A stretch of DNA of 64,000 nucleotides from Pelagibacterium montanilacus. Its GTDB lineage: Bacteria > Pseudomonadota > Alphaproteobacteria > Rhizobiales > Devosiaceae. This document shows, piece after piece, positions 1 to 9,044 of this stretch; within the stretch, counting starts at the first letter, position 1; each line of letters opens with the position of its first letter. The notes under the pieces are model-generated. The model saw only the letters and a program-made list of their open reading frames with translations, did not search any database and had not been told where the DNA came from. Both the position numbers and the translations under genes were made by a program. The stretch is taken from positions 186,001 through 250,000 of the forward strand of contig NZ_RZMX01000059.1 of the NCBI RefSeq assembly GCF_003992665.1, read 5' to 3'.

Positions 1-690
1 TACTTGCTTTTCCGGAGTGGTCCGGTCGCGTCCAGCCTCTTTGAAACCGGCGGCTTCTGGTATGCCGATCCCGGGGCCCGCTCGCCCGATATCCAGTTCC
101 ATCTCGGGCTCGGCTCGGGCATCGAGGCAGGCGTGGAGCGCCTCAAGAACGCCGGGGTCACGCTCAATTCCGCCTATCTCCACCCACGGTCGCGGGGCAC
201 GGTGCGCCTGGGCTCGTCCGACCCTGCCGCAGCCCCGCTCATCGATCCCAACTATTTCTCCGATCCCCACGACCGCCAGATGTCCATCGAGGGCCTGCGG
301 CTGGCGCGCGAGATCATGGCCCAGAACGCCCTCAAGCCCTATGTGCTGGCCGAGCGGCTGCCCGGACCGTCCCTCCAGACCGACGAGGAGCTTTTCGACT
401 ACGCCTGCGCCAACGCCAAGACCGACCACCACCCGGTCGGCACCTGCCGCATGGGCACCGGCCCGGATGCTGTGGTCGGGCTCGATCTCAAGGTCCACGG
501 GCTGGAAGGCCTGCGCGTCTGTGACAGCTCGGTTATGCCCCGGGTGCCCAGTTGCAACACCAACGCTCCGACGATCATGGTCGGCGAAAAGGCCAGCGAC
601 ATGATCCGCGGCCGCGATCCCCTCGCCCCGGCCACCTTCGCCCACGAACGCAATGAAAAGCTGCCTCGGGCGGTCGATACCGTTCGCTGA
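1..690 (+). CDS. GMC-family FAD-dependent oxidoreductase (choline/alcohol dehydrogenase type), C-terminal part
   Basis: The reading frame is already open at base 1, so the 5' end and the N-terminal FAD-binding domain lie outside the window. About 229 residues of the C-terminal domain are visible. They include the GMC motif HHPVGTCRMG (about nt 424-453), whose first His is the usual catalytic base, and the closing NTNAPTIMVGEKASDMI-type motif near nt 556-606 that contacts FAD. Family members oxidise alcohols, choline or sugar alcohols. The neighbouring beta-hydroxyacid dehydrogenase, SDR and lactonase suggest a role in polyol or sugar-acid oxidation, but the substrate cannot be read from this part. 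It converges on the next gene with a 1-nt gap. Confidence 0.9.
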   Translation, partial: YLLFRSGPVASSLFETGGFWYADPGARSPDIQFHLGLGSGIEAGVERLKNAGVTLNSAYLHPRSRGTVRLGSSDPAAAPLIDPNYFSDPHDRQMSIEGLRLAREIMAQNALKPYVLAERLPGPSLQTDEELFDYACANAKTDHHPVGTCRMGTGPDAVVGLDLKVHGLEGLRVCDSSVMPRVPSCNTNAPTIMVGEKASDMIRGRDPLAPATFAHERNEKLPRAVDTVR

Positions 691-691
691 C

Positions 692-1612
692 CTAAAAGGC
701 GACGCCCAGCCCCAACCGCAGTCCGGCGTTGCCCTGCCAGTTCAACGCCGGAAGGCCCGATACCGGCTCGTCGGACTGCGCCCAGAAGGTCGCCTGTCCG
801 TATCCGAGCCCGCCATCGGCAAAGGCCCCCAGGCTGATTTCGGCCCCTTCGCTGATCTGCCGCATATAGGCCACGTCGATCGATGCGCTCGCCACCGCGA
901 AGTCGAAAAGGATGTTGGGCGTGGGGCCCAGATCGTTGCGGAAATGATGGCTGTCGGCCACATGTCGATATCCGGCCATCACCTCGCCATGGATCTCGAC
1001 CCGCTGGTCGGCGTCGATCTGCTGGACCAGCCGGATCCCGGGCCCTGCCTGCACGTCAAAGACATCCTGCGTGATGACGACCACGTCGTCGAACACCGAA
1101 AAATCGGGCTGGGTGCAGCCCACCGAACAGTCGAGGCCGACCGCGTCGAACTGCCGGTATCCAAGGCTTCCCACAACGTAGGGGCTGGCCTGGAAACTGC
1201 CCACGGCCCAGCTCCCCCAGCCTCCATCCGCGCCTCGCAGCGCCAGCGAAAAACTGCCCTCCAGGGCCACATCGCTCAGCGTGTCCGAGAACGTCACCTG
1301 CCCGGAATAATAGTCGCTGTCCCGGAACTGCCCACCGCTGAGGATCCCTGCGCGCGCGGTCAGATCGTACCAGCTCCCCGCACCCCAGACCCCTGAAAGC
1401 CCGAGCTCGAGCGCCATGCTCTGGACGGGTGCGAAATCGAGGACGCTCGTGGGGTCGCCGTACTGCGGGTCATAGTCCGAGGCATCGTGGCTGACCCCGA
1501 AAACGCCCGACTGCACCACCGTGCCCAGCCGCAGAGAATGGTCCATGGCAAGGCTCGCGCCCGGAGCCGCAATCGCCAGCGCAGAGACGGACATGGTTTG
1601 CAATATCCTCAA
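692..1612 (-). CDS. Omptin-like outer-membrane beta-barrel protein (possible aspartyl-type surface protease)
   Basis: The protein has 306 residues from a TTG start, or 300 from the ATG at 1594. It carries a short signal peptide ending near LAMDHS. The rest has alternating beta-strand patterning and ends in Phe, as outer-membrane barrels do. By eye it aligns with omptins (OmpT/Pla, about 297-317 residues). A D98-S-D100 pair follows a GG-Q-F turn, with a T/S-D-T/S-x-S stretch after it, and a D220-S-H222 motif sits in the second half. These match the D-x-D and D-x-H catalytic pairs of OmpT. Omptins cleave peptides at the cell surface between basic residues. Assignment rests on these motifs only; a non-proteolytic barrel is possible. 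It is divergent from the next gene. Confidence 0.55.
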   Translation of the reverse strand: MRILQTMSVSALAIAAPGASLAMDHSLRLGTVVQSGVFGVSHDASDYDPQYGDPTSVLDFAPVQSMALELGLSGVWGAGSWYDLTARAGILSGGQFRDSDYYSGQVTFSDTLSDVALEGSFSLALRGADGGWGSWAVGSFQASPYVVGSLGYRQFDAVGLDCSVGCTQPDFSVFDDVVVITQDVFDVQAGPGIRLVQQIDADQRVEIHGEVMAGYRHVADSHHFRNDLGPTPNILFDFAVASASIDVAYMRQISEGAEISLGAFADGGLGYGQATFWAQSDEPVSGLPALNWQGNAGLRLGLGVAF

Positions 1613-1758
1613 CGCCTGCGTTCCCCCGGTTTCTCTGCCAGTTCCGCCATCTTAGCGCGACAAGGCACCGCTCGCCAGCAAACGATTCTTCCCGCGCCGT
1701 TCCGGTTTCCGGCCCAGTCTGCTAAGCAGGACAACAAGAACAATGGGAGAGACCTGGG

Positions 1759-2640
1759 ATGAAGATTGCTTTTCTTGGTACGGGCCTGATGGGGGCGCCC
1801 ATGGCGCGCAACCTCGCCGGTCGGTTCGACGTCAAGGTGTGGAACCGGTCTGCCGACAAGGCCCAGGCGCTGGCCGATGTCGCCTCGGTCGCCGCAAGCC
1901 CGGCGCAAGCGGCAGCGGGCGCCGATGTTGTGGTGATGATGATGTTCGACGCGACCGCCAACCGCGCGGTGCTCGAGGAGGGCGGCGTTCTCGAGGCGCT
2001 GGCGTCCGGCGCCACCATCATCGACATGGCGTCGGTAGAACCGGCGTCCGATATCGAGATGGCGGGCATGGCGCGCGCCAGGGGCCTGCGCTATCTCGAT
2101 GCCCCGGTCTCGGGCGGCACCGTCGGCGCCGAGCAGGCCACGCTTTCGATCTTTGTGGGCGGTGAGGCAGAGGATGCCGAGGCCATGCGCCCGGTGTTCG
2201 AGGCCATGGGCCGGCCCAGCCATATGGGGCCCGTTGGCACCGGCCAGGTCGCCAAGCTCGCCAACCAGCTCATCGTCGCCACCACAGTGGGCGCGGTGGC
2301 CGAGGCGTTCCACCTCGCGCGGGAATGCGGCTGCGATATCGGCACCCTGCGCAATGCCTTGCGCGGCGGCTTTGCCGACAGCCGGATCCTCGATCTGCAC
2401 GGCCAGCGCATGGTGGAGGGCAATTTCGTCCCCGGCGGCAAGTCATCGGCCCAGCTCAAGGACCTGAGGAATGTCATGAGCGCCGCGCGCGAAGCGGGCG
2501 CCGACCTGCCGCTGGCAGAGACGGTCACCGACGCCTTCACCGACTTCGTGGACAATCACGAGGGCGCCGACATCGATCACGCGGGCTATTATCTCTGGCT
2601 CGACAAACGCGCCGCAACCAAGGGGAAGGGCAAGCCATGA
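1759..2640 (+). CDS. NAD(P)-dependent beta-hydroxyacid dehydrogenase (HIBADH / tartronate semialdehyde reductase family)
   Basis: 293 residues, the usual family length. The N-terminus has the Rossmann fingerprint GTGLMGAPMARN (residues 7-18). The substrate-binding signature DAPVSGGTVGAE lies near 114-125 and the catalytic Lys in GQVAKLANQ near 172. The family includes 3-hydroxyisobutyrate dehydrogenase, GarR/GlxR and sugar-acid reductases; the exact substrate is not determined. The start is supported by a GGGAGAG ribosome-binding site 7 nt upstream. It overlaps the following SDR gene by ATGA, so the two are translationally coupled. Pairing with a gluconate-5-dehydrogenase-like SDR and an SMP-30 lactonase points to sugar-acid catabolism. 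Confidence 0.88.
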   Translation: MKIAFLGTGLMGAPMARNLAGRFDVKVWNRSADKAQALADVASVAASPAQAAAGADVVVMMMFDATANRAVLEEGGVLEALASGATIIDMASVEPASDIEMAGMARARGLRYLDAPVSGGTVGAEQATLSIFVGGEAEDAEAMRPVFEAMGRPSHMGPVGTGQVAKLANQLIVATTVGAVAEAFHLARECGCDIGTLRNALRGGFADSRILDLHGQRMVEGNFVPGGKSSAQLKDLRNVMSAAREAGADLPLAETVTDAFTDFVDNHEGADIDHAGYYLWLDKRAATKGKGKP

Positions 2641-3404
2641 GCACGGACCTTTTCGATCTCTCCGGCCGCCGCGCGCTCATAACCGGCTCGTCCCAGGGCA
2701 TCGGCAAGGCGCTGGCCGCGGGCCTCGCCCGCGCGGGCGCCGAGGTTGTCGTCAACGGACGCACTGCCGACAAGCTCGCGCTCGCGGCCCGCGAGTTGCG
2801 CGAGGCGGGGGCAGTCGTCCACGAGCTGGTGTTCGACGCTACCGACCACGCGGCGATCCGGACGGCCATCGACGCCTTCGAGGCCGAGACCGGGCCCATC
2901 GATATTCTGGTCAACAATGCGGGCATGCAGCACCGTGCGCCGCTCGAGGAATTCCCCGTCGAGATGTTCGACACCCTCATCCGCACCAATCTGCACAGCG
3001 CCTTTTATGTCGGCCAGGCCGTGGCCAGGCACATGATCGACCGCGGGCGCGGCAAGATCATCAACATCGCCTCGGTGCAGTCGGCCCTCGCGCGGCCCGG
3101 CATCGCGCCCTATGTGGCCAGCAAGGGCGCCATCTCCAACCTCACCAAGGGCATGGCCACCGACTGGGCGCGCCACGGCATGCAGTGCAACGCCATCGCC
3201 CCGGGCTATTTCGAAACCCCGCTCAATGCCGCGCTGATCGCCGATCCCGAATTCAACGCCTGGCTGGAAAAGCGCACCCCGGCGGGCCGTTGGGGGCAGG
3301 TCGACGAACTGGTAGGCGCGTGCATCTTCCTCTCGTCGGATGCTTCAAGTTTCGTGAACGGCCACACCCTCTTTGTGGATGGCGGCATCACCGCCTCGCT
3401 ATAG
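2637..3404 (+). CDS. Classical short-chain dehydrogenase, gluconate 5-dehydrogenase-like
   Basis: 255 residues starting at the ATG that overlaps the upstream stop (ATGA). A longer open frame to 2325 only runs through the previous gene. Visible motifs are TGSSQGIG (cofactor glycine loop, about residues 15-22), NNAG near 93-96, the catalytic Ser in NIASVQ, and the Y-x-x-x-K pair in YVASKGAI. The C-terminus GHTLFVDGG is typical of family members such as IdnO/Gno, which interconvert 5-keto-gluconate and gluconate or related sugar acids. The start of the protein, FDLSGRRALITG, is also characteristic of that branch. Another NAD(P)-dependent sugar or polyol oxidation is equally possible. Confidence 0.87.
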   Translation: MSTDLFDLSGRRALITGSSQGIGKALAAGLARAGAEVVVNGRTADKLALAARELREAGAVVHELVFDATDHAAIRTAIDAFEAETGPIDILVNNAGMQHRAPLEEFPVEMFDTLIRTNLHSAFYVGQAVARHMIDRGRGKIINIASVQSALARPGIAPYVASKGAISNLTKGMATDWARHGMQCNAIAPGYFETPLNAALIADPEFNAWLEKRTPAGRWGQVDELVGACIFLSSDASSFVNGHTLFVDGGITASL

Positions 3405-3418
3405 ATGGGGGGAGGCTG

Positions 3419-4330
3419 CTAGGGCCGCGCCGCCCCGTTGACGTTGACATAAAGCGCATAGACCGAGCGCGTCGCGGTGATGAACAGCCTGTTCCGCCGC
3501 GGCCCGCCAAAGGTCAGGTTCGCCACCGTCTGGGGAATGCGGATCTTGCCGAGCAGCGTGCCGTCGCTGTCAAAGCAATGCACGCCGTCCGCCGCGCTGC
3601 ACCACACCCTGCCGTCGGTGTCCACGCGCAGCCCGTCGGGCACGCCCTTGTCGATCTGCGCGAAAACCCGTCCGCCCGACAGCCGCCTGCCGTCCACCAC
3701 GTCGAACACGCGCACATGGCGCGGCACGCTTTCGTCATGGCTGGCGCCGGAATCAGCGATATAAAGCCGGCTTTCATTGGGCGAGAAGGCCAGCCCGTTG
3801 GGCTGTGCGAAATCCTCCACCATCGCCTCGATCGTCCCGTCCTGCGCAATGCGGTAAACCCGCTGGCGATCCTGCTCGGACGCGGACTTGTACCCCTCAT
3901 AGTCCGAGATGATACCGTAGGTGGGGTCGGTGAACCAAACCGCGCCGTCCGAATGCACGACGAGATCGTTGGGAGAGTTGAGACGCCCGCCATTGTACTG
4001 GTCGGCTAACACAGTGATCGACCCGTCCGGCTCGGTGCGCGTCACCCGGCGGGTGCCATGCTCGCAGGTCAGAATGCGCCCCTGCCGGTCCCGCGTGTTG
4101 CCATTGGCGAAATTCGAGCCCGTACGGAAAACCCCTGATCCGGTATCGGGACTCCAGCGCAGGATGCGCTGGTTGGGAATGTCGCTCCAGAGGAGCTGAC
4201 CCCAGTCCCCGCACCAGACCGGGCCCTCGGCCCACATGCAGCCAGAGTGGATTTCCTCGAGTTCGGCATTGAGTACCAGCAGGTCGCGGAACCGCCGGTC
4301 GTGAACTTCATAGAGTGTGTCGGAAAACAT
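3419..4330 (-). CDS. SMP-30/gluconolactonase-family lactonase
   Basis: 303 residues from the ATG at 4330 (start MFSDTLYEVH). The open frame extends upstream to 4738, but that part only shadows the permease gene in another frame. The six-bladed propeller family signatures are visible: AEGPVW near residues 34-39 (metal-binding Glu), NSPNDLVVHSDG with the metal-binding Asn, WFTDPTYG, and IADSGASHDES with a conserved Asp. Such enzymes hydrolyse aldono-lactones using a divalent metal. It sits downstream of the ABC importer genes on the same strand and converges on the SDR, so it probably acts on a lactone formed from the imported sugar. Confidence 0.85.
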   Translation of the reverse strand: MFSDTLYEVHDRRFRDLLVLNAELEEIHSGCMWAEGPVWCGDWGQLLWSDIPNQRILRWSPDTGSGVFRTGSNFANGNTRDRQGRILTCEHGTRRVTRTEPDGSITVLADQYNGGRLNSPNDLVVHSDGAVWFTDPTYGIISDYEGYKSASEQDRQRVYRIAQDGTIEAMVEDFAQPNGLAFSPNESRLYIADSGASHDESVPRHVRVFDVVDGRRLSGGRVFAQIDKGVPDGLRVDTDGRVWCSAADGVHCFDSDGTLLGKIRIPQTVANLTFGGPRRNRLFITATRSVYALYVNVNGAARP

Positions 4331-4422
4331 CACCGTCCCCCCGCAGCGCTTCCCCCGCGGGAGGCGCAAAAAAAACATCGAAAAGCCCGGTCTCGTGCTG
4401 CGGAAACCGGAAAAACGAACCT

Positions 4423-5361
4423 CTAGAACCTGACGGTCCGGCCACCGGCGGTCACGATGACCCCGATGATGATCAGCCCCGTCATGATCATCCTGAACCC
4501 GGCGTCGAACCCATAGGTATTGAGCATCGAGACCACGAGGAACATGAACAGCGATGCGCCCCAGATGCCGGGGACGTTGGAATCCCCGCCGGCGACCGAA
4601 GTGCCCCCGATCACGACGACTGCGATCGACATCAGGAGATATTCGGCCCCCATGTTCAGCGCCGCGCCCCCCGAAAAGCTCGCCAGGAAATAGCCGCCCA
4701 GCGAGGCGAGCACCGCACACAGCACATAGGTGCCGCACCGCACCCCGTCCACCGGTATCCCGGCCATGCGCGCCGCACGGATGTTCTGGCCGATTGCAAG
4801 GATCCAGCGCCCGTAAAGGCTCTTCTCAAGCGCGACATAGGCCAGCACCGTCACGACCAGCGCCAGGATCGCGACATTGGGCACGCCCAGCACACTGCCG
4901 ATCGCGAAGTCGCCCAGAATTTCGGGGGGTCGGATGCGCAGCCCGCGATTGGACCAGATCGCCGCCGACTGGATGATGAAGCTCATGGCCAGCGTCGCGA
5001 TGATCGGCGGGATGCGCAGCAGCTTGATCAGGGCGTAATTGGCCACCCCGACCCCGAGACCGATGGCGATGGCAACGAGGAACCCGGGCACGATCAGCCC
5101 GGAATCCCCGCCCATCAGCTTGAGCGCGACGGTCCCGGCCAGCGTCATGGTCGCGGGGATCGACAGGTCGATATTGCCTGGGCCCAGCGTGATGACGAAC
5201 ATCTGGCCGGTGCCCACGATCACCGAGAACGCCGCGAAGGTCAGGGTTGCCTGGGTCAGCCCGACAATGCTCGCGCCGCCGGTGAACATCAAGGTGATGA
5301 CCCAGACGATGCCAGCGGCGAGGAACGACCAGATCCAGGGCATGCGGGAGAGGGCGGTCAT
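4423..5361 (-). CDS. Sugar ABC transporter permease (RbsC-type)
   Basis: 312 residues from the ATG at 5361, which overlaps the stop of the upstream permease by ATGA. A longer frame to 5451 is rejected because it runs into that gene. The protein is almost entirely hydrophobic, with about eight to ten predicted membrane spans. It carries the BPD_transp_2 features GNIDLSIPATMTLAG near residue 60 and VVVIGGTSVAGGDSNVPG in the second half. It is the second membrane subunit of a carbohydrate importer (CUT2 family) encoded in the order ATPase, permease, permease, with the binding protein gene at the 5' end of the operon. Confidence 0.9.
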   Translation of the reverse strand: MTALSRMPWIWSFLAAGIVWVITLMFTGGASIVGLTQATLTFAAFSVIVGTGQMFVITLGPGNIDLSIPATMTLAGTVALKLMGGDSGLIVPGFLVAIAIGLGVGVANYALIKLLRIPPIIATLAMSFIIQSAAIWSNRGLRIRPPEILGDFAIGSVLGVPNVAILALVVTVLAYVALEKSLYGRWILAIGQNIRAARMAGIPVDGVRCGTYVLCAVLASLGGYFLASFSGGAALNMGAEYLLMSIAVVVIGGTSVAGGDSNVPGIWGASLFMFLVVSMLNTYGFDAGFRMIMTGLIIIGVIVTAGGRTVRF

Positions 5362-6305
5362 GCGCGCTTCTCCTTGTTTTCGCGGCGGTTGAGAACCAGC
5401 CTTATGGCCAGAACAAGGATCAGGATCGCCCCCTGGGCGCCGATCTGCCAATCGGGCGAGATGCGCAAAAAAGAGAGAAAGGACGCCGCGAGCGTCAGCG
5501 TCAGGGCCCCGATCACCGCGCCGATGGGCGATACTCGCCCCCCGACGAACTCACCGCCCCCCAGGATCACTCCTGCGATCGAAAGAAGGGTGTAGCGCAT
5601 GGCGATATTGGCGTCGGCTGCCGTGGTCAGCCCCACGAGCGATATGCCCGCAAGGATCGCAAAGACCGCGGCAAGCGCATAGGTCATAGCGCGCACGCGC
5701 ACCACCGACCACCCGGCCCGCTCGACCGAGCGTCGGTTGCCCCCAACACCCCTCAACACCACCCCAAGGGAAGAGCGCATGACGATCAGATGGGCAATGA
5801 CCGCAATGAGCACGCTGGCGACAATTGCCATGGGTGCGAAAGGCGGGCGCACGGTCATGATCGCCCGAATCCACTCGGGCGCCGCCCCTCCCGGAGAGGG
5901 CAGGATCAGCACCGCAAGGCCCGACCAGACAAAGCTCATGCCCAGCGTCACGACGATCGCGGGCAAGTTGCGCAGATGGATGATCACCCCCAGCCCGGCA
6001 TAGACCGCCACCGCCGCCGCAAGGATCAGAAGGCCCAGCAATGGTGCCGATTGCAGGAAGGTGGCGGTCACGCACGCGGCAAAGCTCACGAATGCGCCCA
6101 TCGACAGGTCGAGGTCGTTCACCGCCATGATCAGCATCTGGGCGAGCGTAGCCAGCGCGATCGGCACCGCCAGGTTGAACAACAGGTTCAGCCCGGTATA
6201 GCTCATGGTGCGGGGCTGGAGGTAGAACACCGCCCCCAGCAGCACGGCCAGCGACATCGCCGGCACGAGAACCCGGAGGGCGTCCGCAGAAACCAGTCGT
6301 CTCAT
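5358..6305 (-). CDS. Sugar ABC transporter permease (RbsC-type)
   Basis: 315 residues. It has the multi-span CUT2 permease pattern and the typical NDLDLSMGAFVSFAACVTA segment near residue 65, plus GVILGGGEFVGGRVSPIGAV, the counterpart of the family's conserved GG-TS-GG loop. Its start overlaps the end of the ATPase gene by 4 nt and its end overlaps the next permease by 4 nt, so the three genes form one tightly packed operon. Two different permeases in one CUT2 system usually form a heterodimer in the inner membrane. Confidence 0.9.
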   Translation of the reverse strand: MRRLVSADALRVLVPAMSLAVLLGAVFYLQPRTMSYTGLNLLFNLAVPIALATLAQMLIMAVNDLDLSMGAFVSFAACVTATFLQSAPLLGLLILAAAVAVYAGLGVIIHLRNLPAIVVTLGMSFVWSGLAVLILPSPGGAAPEWIRAIMTVRPPFAPMAIVASVLIAVIAHLIVMRSSLGVVLRGVGGNRRSVERAGWSVVRVRAMTYALAAVFAILAGISLVGLTTAADANIAMRYTLLSIAGVILGGGEFVGGRVSPIGAVIGALTLTLAASFLSFLRISPDWQIGAQGAILILVLAIRLVLNRRENKEKRA

Positions 6306-7771
6306 GCGGCCCGCTCCCCGAACGATGCGGCGAGGATCGCGTCCTCGCTTACCGCGTCCCCGGCCAGCTCGGCCACGATCCGGCCGTCGCGGAACACATA
6401 GACCCGGTCGCAGACGCTCACTTCGTCCATTTCCGTGGAGTACCAGACAAAGGTGCGCCCCTTGTCGGCTTCCTGGCGGAGCATGGCATAGACGTCCTGC
6501 TTGGTCCCGATATCGACCCCGCGCATGGGATCGTCCATGAGAACAACTTCGGCCCGGGAGCCAAGAGCCCGCGCAAACAGCGCTTTTTGTTGGTTCCCGC
6601 CCGATAGAGACAGGATCGGGTTCTCCAGATCGTCGGACCGGATGCCGATCCGCTGCTTCCAGTCCCCGCCGAACCCGATCTCGCGCGCGACATCCACAAA
6701 GCCGCGCCGGGACCAGTCAGCAAGGACGGTGATGCTCATGTTGCGCAGGATGCTCCAGATCGGAAAGATGCCGTCGATCAACCGGTCCCCGGCTACGAAC
6801 GCGGCCTTGGGGTCGCGGGCGGCGCGCCAGTCGCTGGACAGGGATTTGTAGAGATCGACCAGCGTCTCGGTCTGGCCATGCCCGCTCAGCCCGGCCAGTC
6901 CGACCAGTTCGCCGCGAAACGCGCGGAAAGCCACCGCGTCGGTGTGCTGAGGGCGCGCGACCACGGGCGCCTCGCCCGAGGCGCGGGCGTCGGTTTCCCG
7001 GCGCGCCTGGCGTTTGGCCGCCACGCTTCCCATGGCCTGCACGAGCCCCGGAACGGTGAATTCGGAGGCCGGCCGGTCGCCCACGACCTTGCCGTCCCGC
7101 ATCACGATCACCCTGTGCGCGGCCTCGAGAATTTCGCCCAGGATATGGGAGATGAAGATCACCGCCCCACCCTCGGCCGTGAACGTCTTGACGTATTCGA
7201 TCAGCTGATGGGCCCGCGAAGCATCGAGCGAAGAGGTCGGCTCGTCGAGAATGACGAGCGCCACCGGATCGCTGTCGCGCGAAAAGGCGGTGGCGATTTC
7301 CACCATCTGGCGCTGTGCGATCGAGAGGTCACCGACAACGCTGCCCGCCGAGATGCCGTGCCCGGGAAAGATCGTGTCGAGCTGGGCGGATATCAGCTTT
7401 GCTGCCCGCGTACGCCACCCGAAACCCGTCAGGGTCCGGTGCGCAATCCGCACGTTTTCGAGCACGGTGAGATTGGGGCAGAGCGAAAGCTCCTGGAACA
7501 CGCACCGTATGCCGCCCGACCGCGCCCTGGCGATCGAGTGGCCGGAGGAGTGGTTCTGGCCCGCGAGCGCAATGGTGCCTTGGTCGAGCGTGATGCCGCC
7601 ATTGATGACATTGACGAGCGTGGATTTGCCCGCGCCATTGTGGCCCACAAGGCCGATGCATTGGCCCGGAGCCACCGTGAAATCCACGCCGTCGAGTGCC
7701 TTGACGGCGCCAAAGGACTTTCTGGCGCCGTCGACGGCGATGACCGCCGGAAGTTGCGATTCATCGTTCAT
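6302..7771 (-). CDS. Sugar ABC transporter ATP-binding protein (RbsA/MglA type, two nucleotide-binding domains)
   Basis: 489 residues, close to the usual 490-510 of RbsA-type ATPases. The first domain has Walker A GHNGAGKST (about residues 38-46), a signature stretch VGDLSIAQRQMVEIA and Walker B ALVILDEPTSSLD. In the second domain the Walker A Lys is absent (GLSGHGQTET), which is normal for this family, while LSGGNQQKALFARAL and VVLMDDPMRGVDIG are intact. It energises import by the two permeases that follow it. The start is the ATG at 7771, 19 nt after the binding-protein gene. Confidence 0.92.
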   Translation of the reverse strand: MNDESQLPAVIAVDGARKSFGAVKALDGVDFTVAPGQCIGLVGHNGAGKSTLVNVINGGITLDQGTIALAGQNHSSGHSIARARSGGIRCVFQELSLCPNLTVLENVRIAHRTLTGFGWRTRAAKLISAQLDTIFPGHGISAGSVVGDLSIAQRQMVEIATAFSRDSDPVALVILDEPTSSLDASRAHQLIEYVKTFTAEGGAVIFISHILGEILEAAHRVIVMRDGKVVGDRPASEFTVPGLVQAMGSVAAKRQARRETDARASGEAPVVARPQHTDAVAFRAFRGELVGLAGLSGHGQTETLVDLYKSLSSDWRAARDPKAAFVAGDRLIDGIFPIWSILRNMSITVLADWSRRGFVDVAREIGFGGDWKQRIGIRSDDLENPILSLSGGNQQKALFARALGSRAEVVLMDDPMRGVDIGTKQDVYAMLRQEADKGRTFVWYSTEMDEVSVCDRVYVFRDGRIVAELAGDAVSEDAILAASFGERAA

Positions 7772-7790
7772 GCTTGGGAGGTCCGATCAC

Positions 7791-8807
7791 TCACTGGGCG
7801 GCGGCGATGACGGCCTGTGCGTCCTCGAGGCTGTACTCGACATTGGCGACACCGCCTTCTGGCGTCGTCTCAAGGGCTTCGTCCAGCGTGTCCTGGGTGA
7901 CCGTCAGGAACGGCACCACCAGGTCTTGGGGAACCTCTTCGCCGGCAAGGATCTGCTGGGCCACCCAGAAGGCGAGGGTCGATACGCCCGGTGCGATCGA
8001 AAGCGAGATGGTCTCGTATCCGTTCGCGTCGCGCTGGTCGCGCCACCAGGCCATTTCGTCCTGACGGTTGCCCATGATGATGATGGGAATGTCGCGGCCT
8101 GCAGCCTCGATGGCCTGTGCGGCGCCGTAGCCGTCACCGCCCTGCGTCACCACACCGTCAATCTCGGGAAGGCTCGGAAGCAGCCCAGCCACCGCGCGCT
8201 GCGCGACGTCCTGCGCCCAGTCACCGTTCACCGACCCGACGACGTCGAACTGAGAATTGGCTTCAACGCCCGCGGTAATGCCAGCATGGATTTCGTCATC
8301 GACAAATACACCGGCCAGTCCCCGGATTTCGAGAAGATTGCCGCCGTCGGGCAGCCGCTGGGCGAGATAGGCCACTTGGTCGCGGCCCATCTGCTGGAAG
8401 TCGACCGCAATGCGCCAGGCACACGGTTCGGTGACCACGCCATCGAACGAGACGACGGTGACCCCGGCATCGCAGGCTTCACGTACGGCGCCATTGAGCG
8501 CGGTGGGCGATGCGGCATTGACCACGATCGCATCATAGCCCTGCAAGATGAGGTTCTGGATCTGGGCGGCCTGCTCTGTGGCCTGGTTTTCCGCGGTGGT
8601 AAAGGCGTCCGCCGCAGCGACAATGCCTTCATCGACGGCGGGCGCGGTCACGGTTTCCCAGCTCGTGAGCATGGCCTGGCGCCAGGAATTGCCGGCATAA
8701 TTGTTCGACAGCGCGATACGCGCGTCTTCGGTCTGCGCGAATGTCGCGGTGGGGATGGCAGCGGCGGCAATCGCCGCAGATGCCAGGAGCATCTGGGTGA
8801 ATTTCAT
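7791..8807 (-). CDS. Periplasmic sugar-binding protein of the CUT2 ABC importer
   Basis: 338 residues from the ATG at 8807, preceded by GGGAGAG. A longer open frame is rejected because the signal peptide begins at MKFTQMLLAS and ends near TATFAQ. The mature part is a peripla_BP_4 fold: ALSNNYAGNSWRQAM at the N-terminus, the hinge-region sequence QNLILQGYDAIVVNAASPTA, and VDGVVTQGGDGYGAAQA-type motifs. It is the first gene of the importer operon and so sets its specificity, but the ligand cannot be deduced. It is divergent from the two-component genes, which suggests these sense or control uptake. Confidence 0.88.
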   Translation of the reverse strand: MKFTQMLLASAAIAAAAIPTATFAQTEDARIALSNNYAGNSWRQAMLTSWETVTAPAVDEGIVAAADAFTTAENQATEQAAQIQNLILQGYDAIVVNAASPTALNGAVREACDAGVTVVSFDGVVTEPCAWRIAVDFQQMGRDQVAYLAQRLPDGGNLLEIRGLAGVFVDDEIHAGITAGVEANSQFDVVGSVNGDWAQDVAQRAVAGLLPSLPEIDGVVTQGGDGYGAAQAIEAAGRDIPIIIMGNRQDEMAWWRDQRDANGYETISLSIAPGVSTLAFWVAQQILAGEEVPQDLVVPFLTVTQDTLDEALETTPEGGVANVEYSLEDAQAVIAAAQ

Positions 8808-9044
8808 TTCTCTCTCCCTTTGGAGCCGGACCCTCCCGGTCGCGGCCATTCGGCCCGCCTGCGCACCAAGGCACAATCGAACCTTTGCCAGACTGAAGCC
8901 ATGCTGCACGATGCGGTAGGACGTGAAAAGCACCACGCGTGCGGGCCCGCACCAATGAAGTGCGGGAAACCGCAATATGTGGCGGGTCCCCTGCGTCGCA
9001 ATTGTTCGGTCATGCAGCTATGATCGGGCTGGGAGGATGTGACT

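Noticed and set aside
4315-5595. A 426-residue plus-strand frame opposite the permeases
   Set aside because: It has the composition of a shadow frame, with no membrane or catalytic motif, and lies opposite two RbsC-like genes.
6302-7771. Missing Walker A Lys in the second ATPase domain of the sugar importer
   Set aside because: A degenerate second nucleotide-binding site is normal for RbsA/MglA-type proteins, so it is not unusual here.
7251-9023. A 590-residue open frame on the plus strand across the ABC ATPase and binding-protein genes
   Set aside because: It lies opposite two genes with complete family motifs and crosses their boundary. It has no domain of its own.
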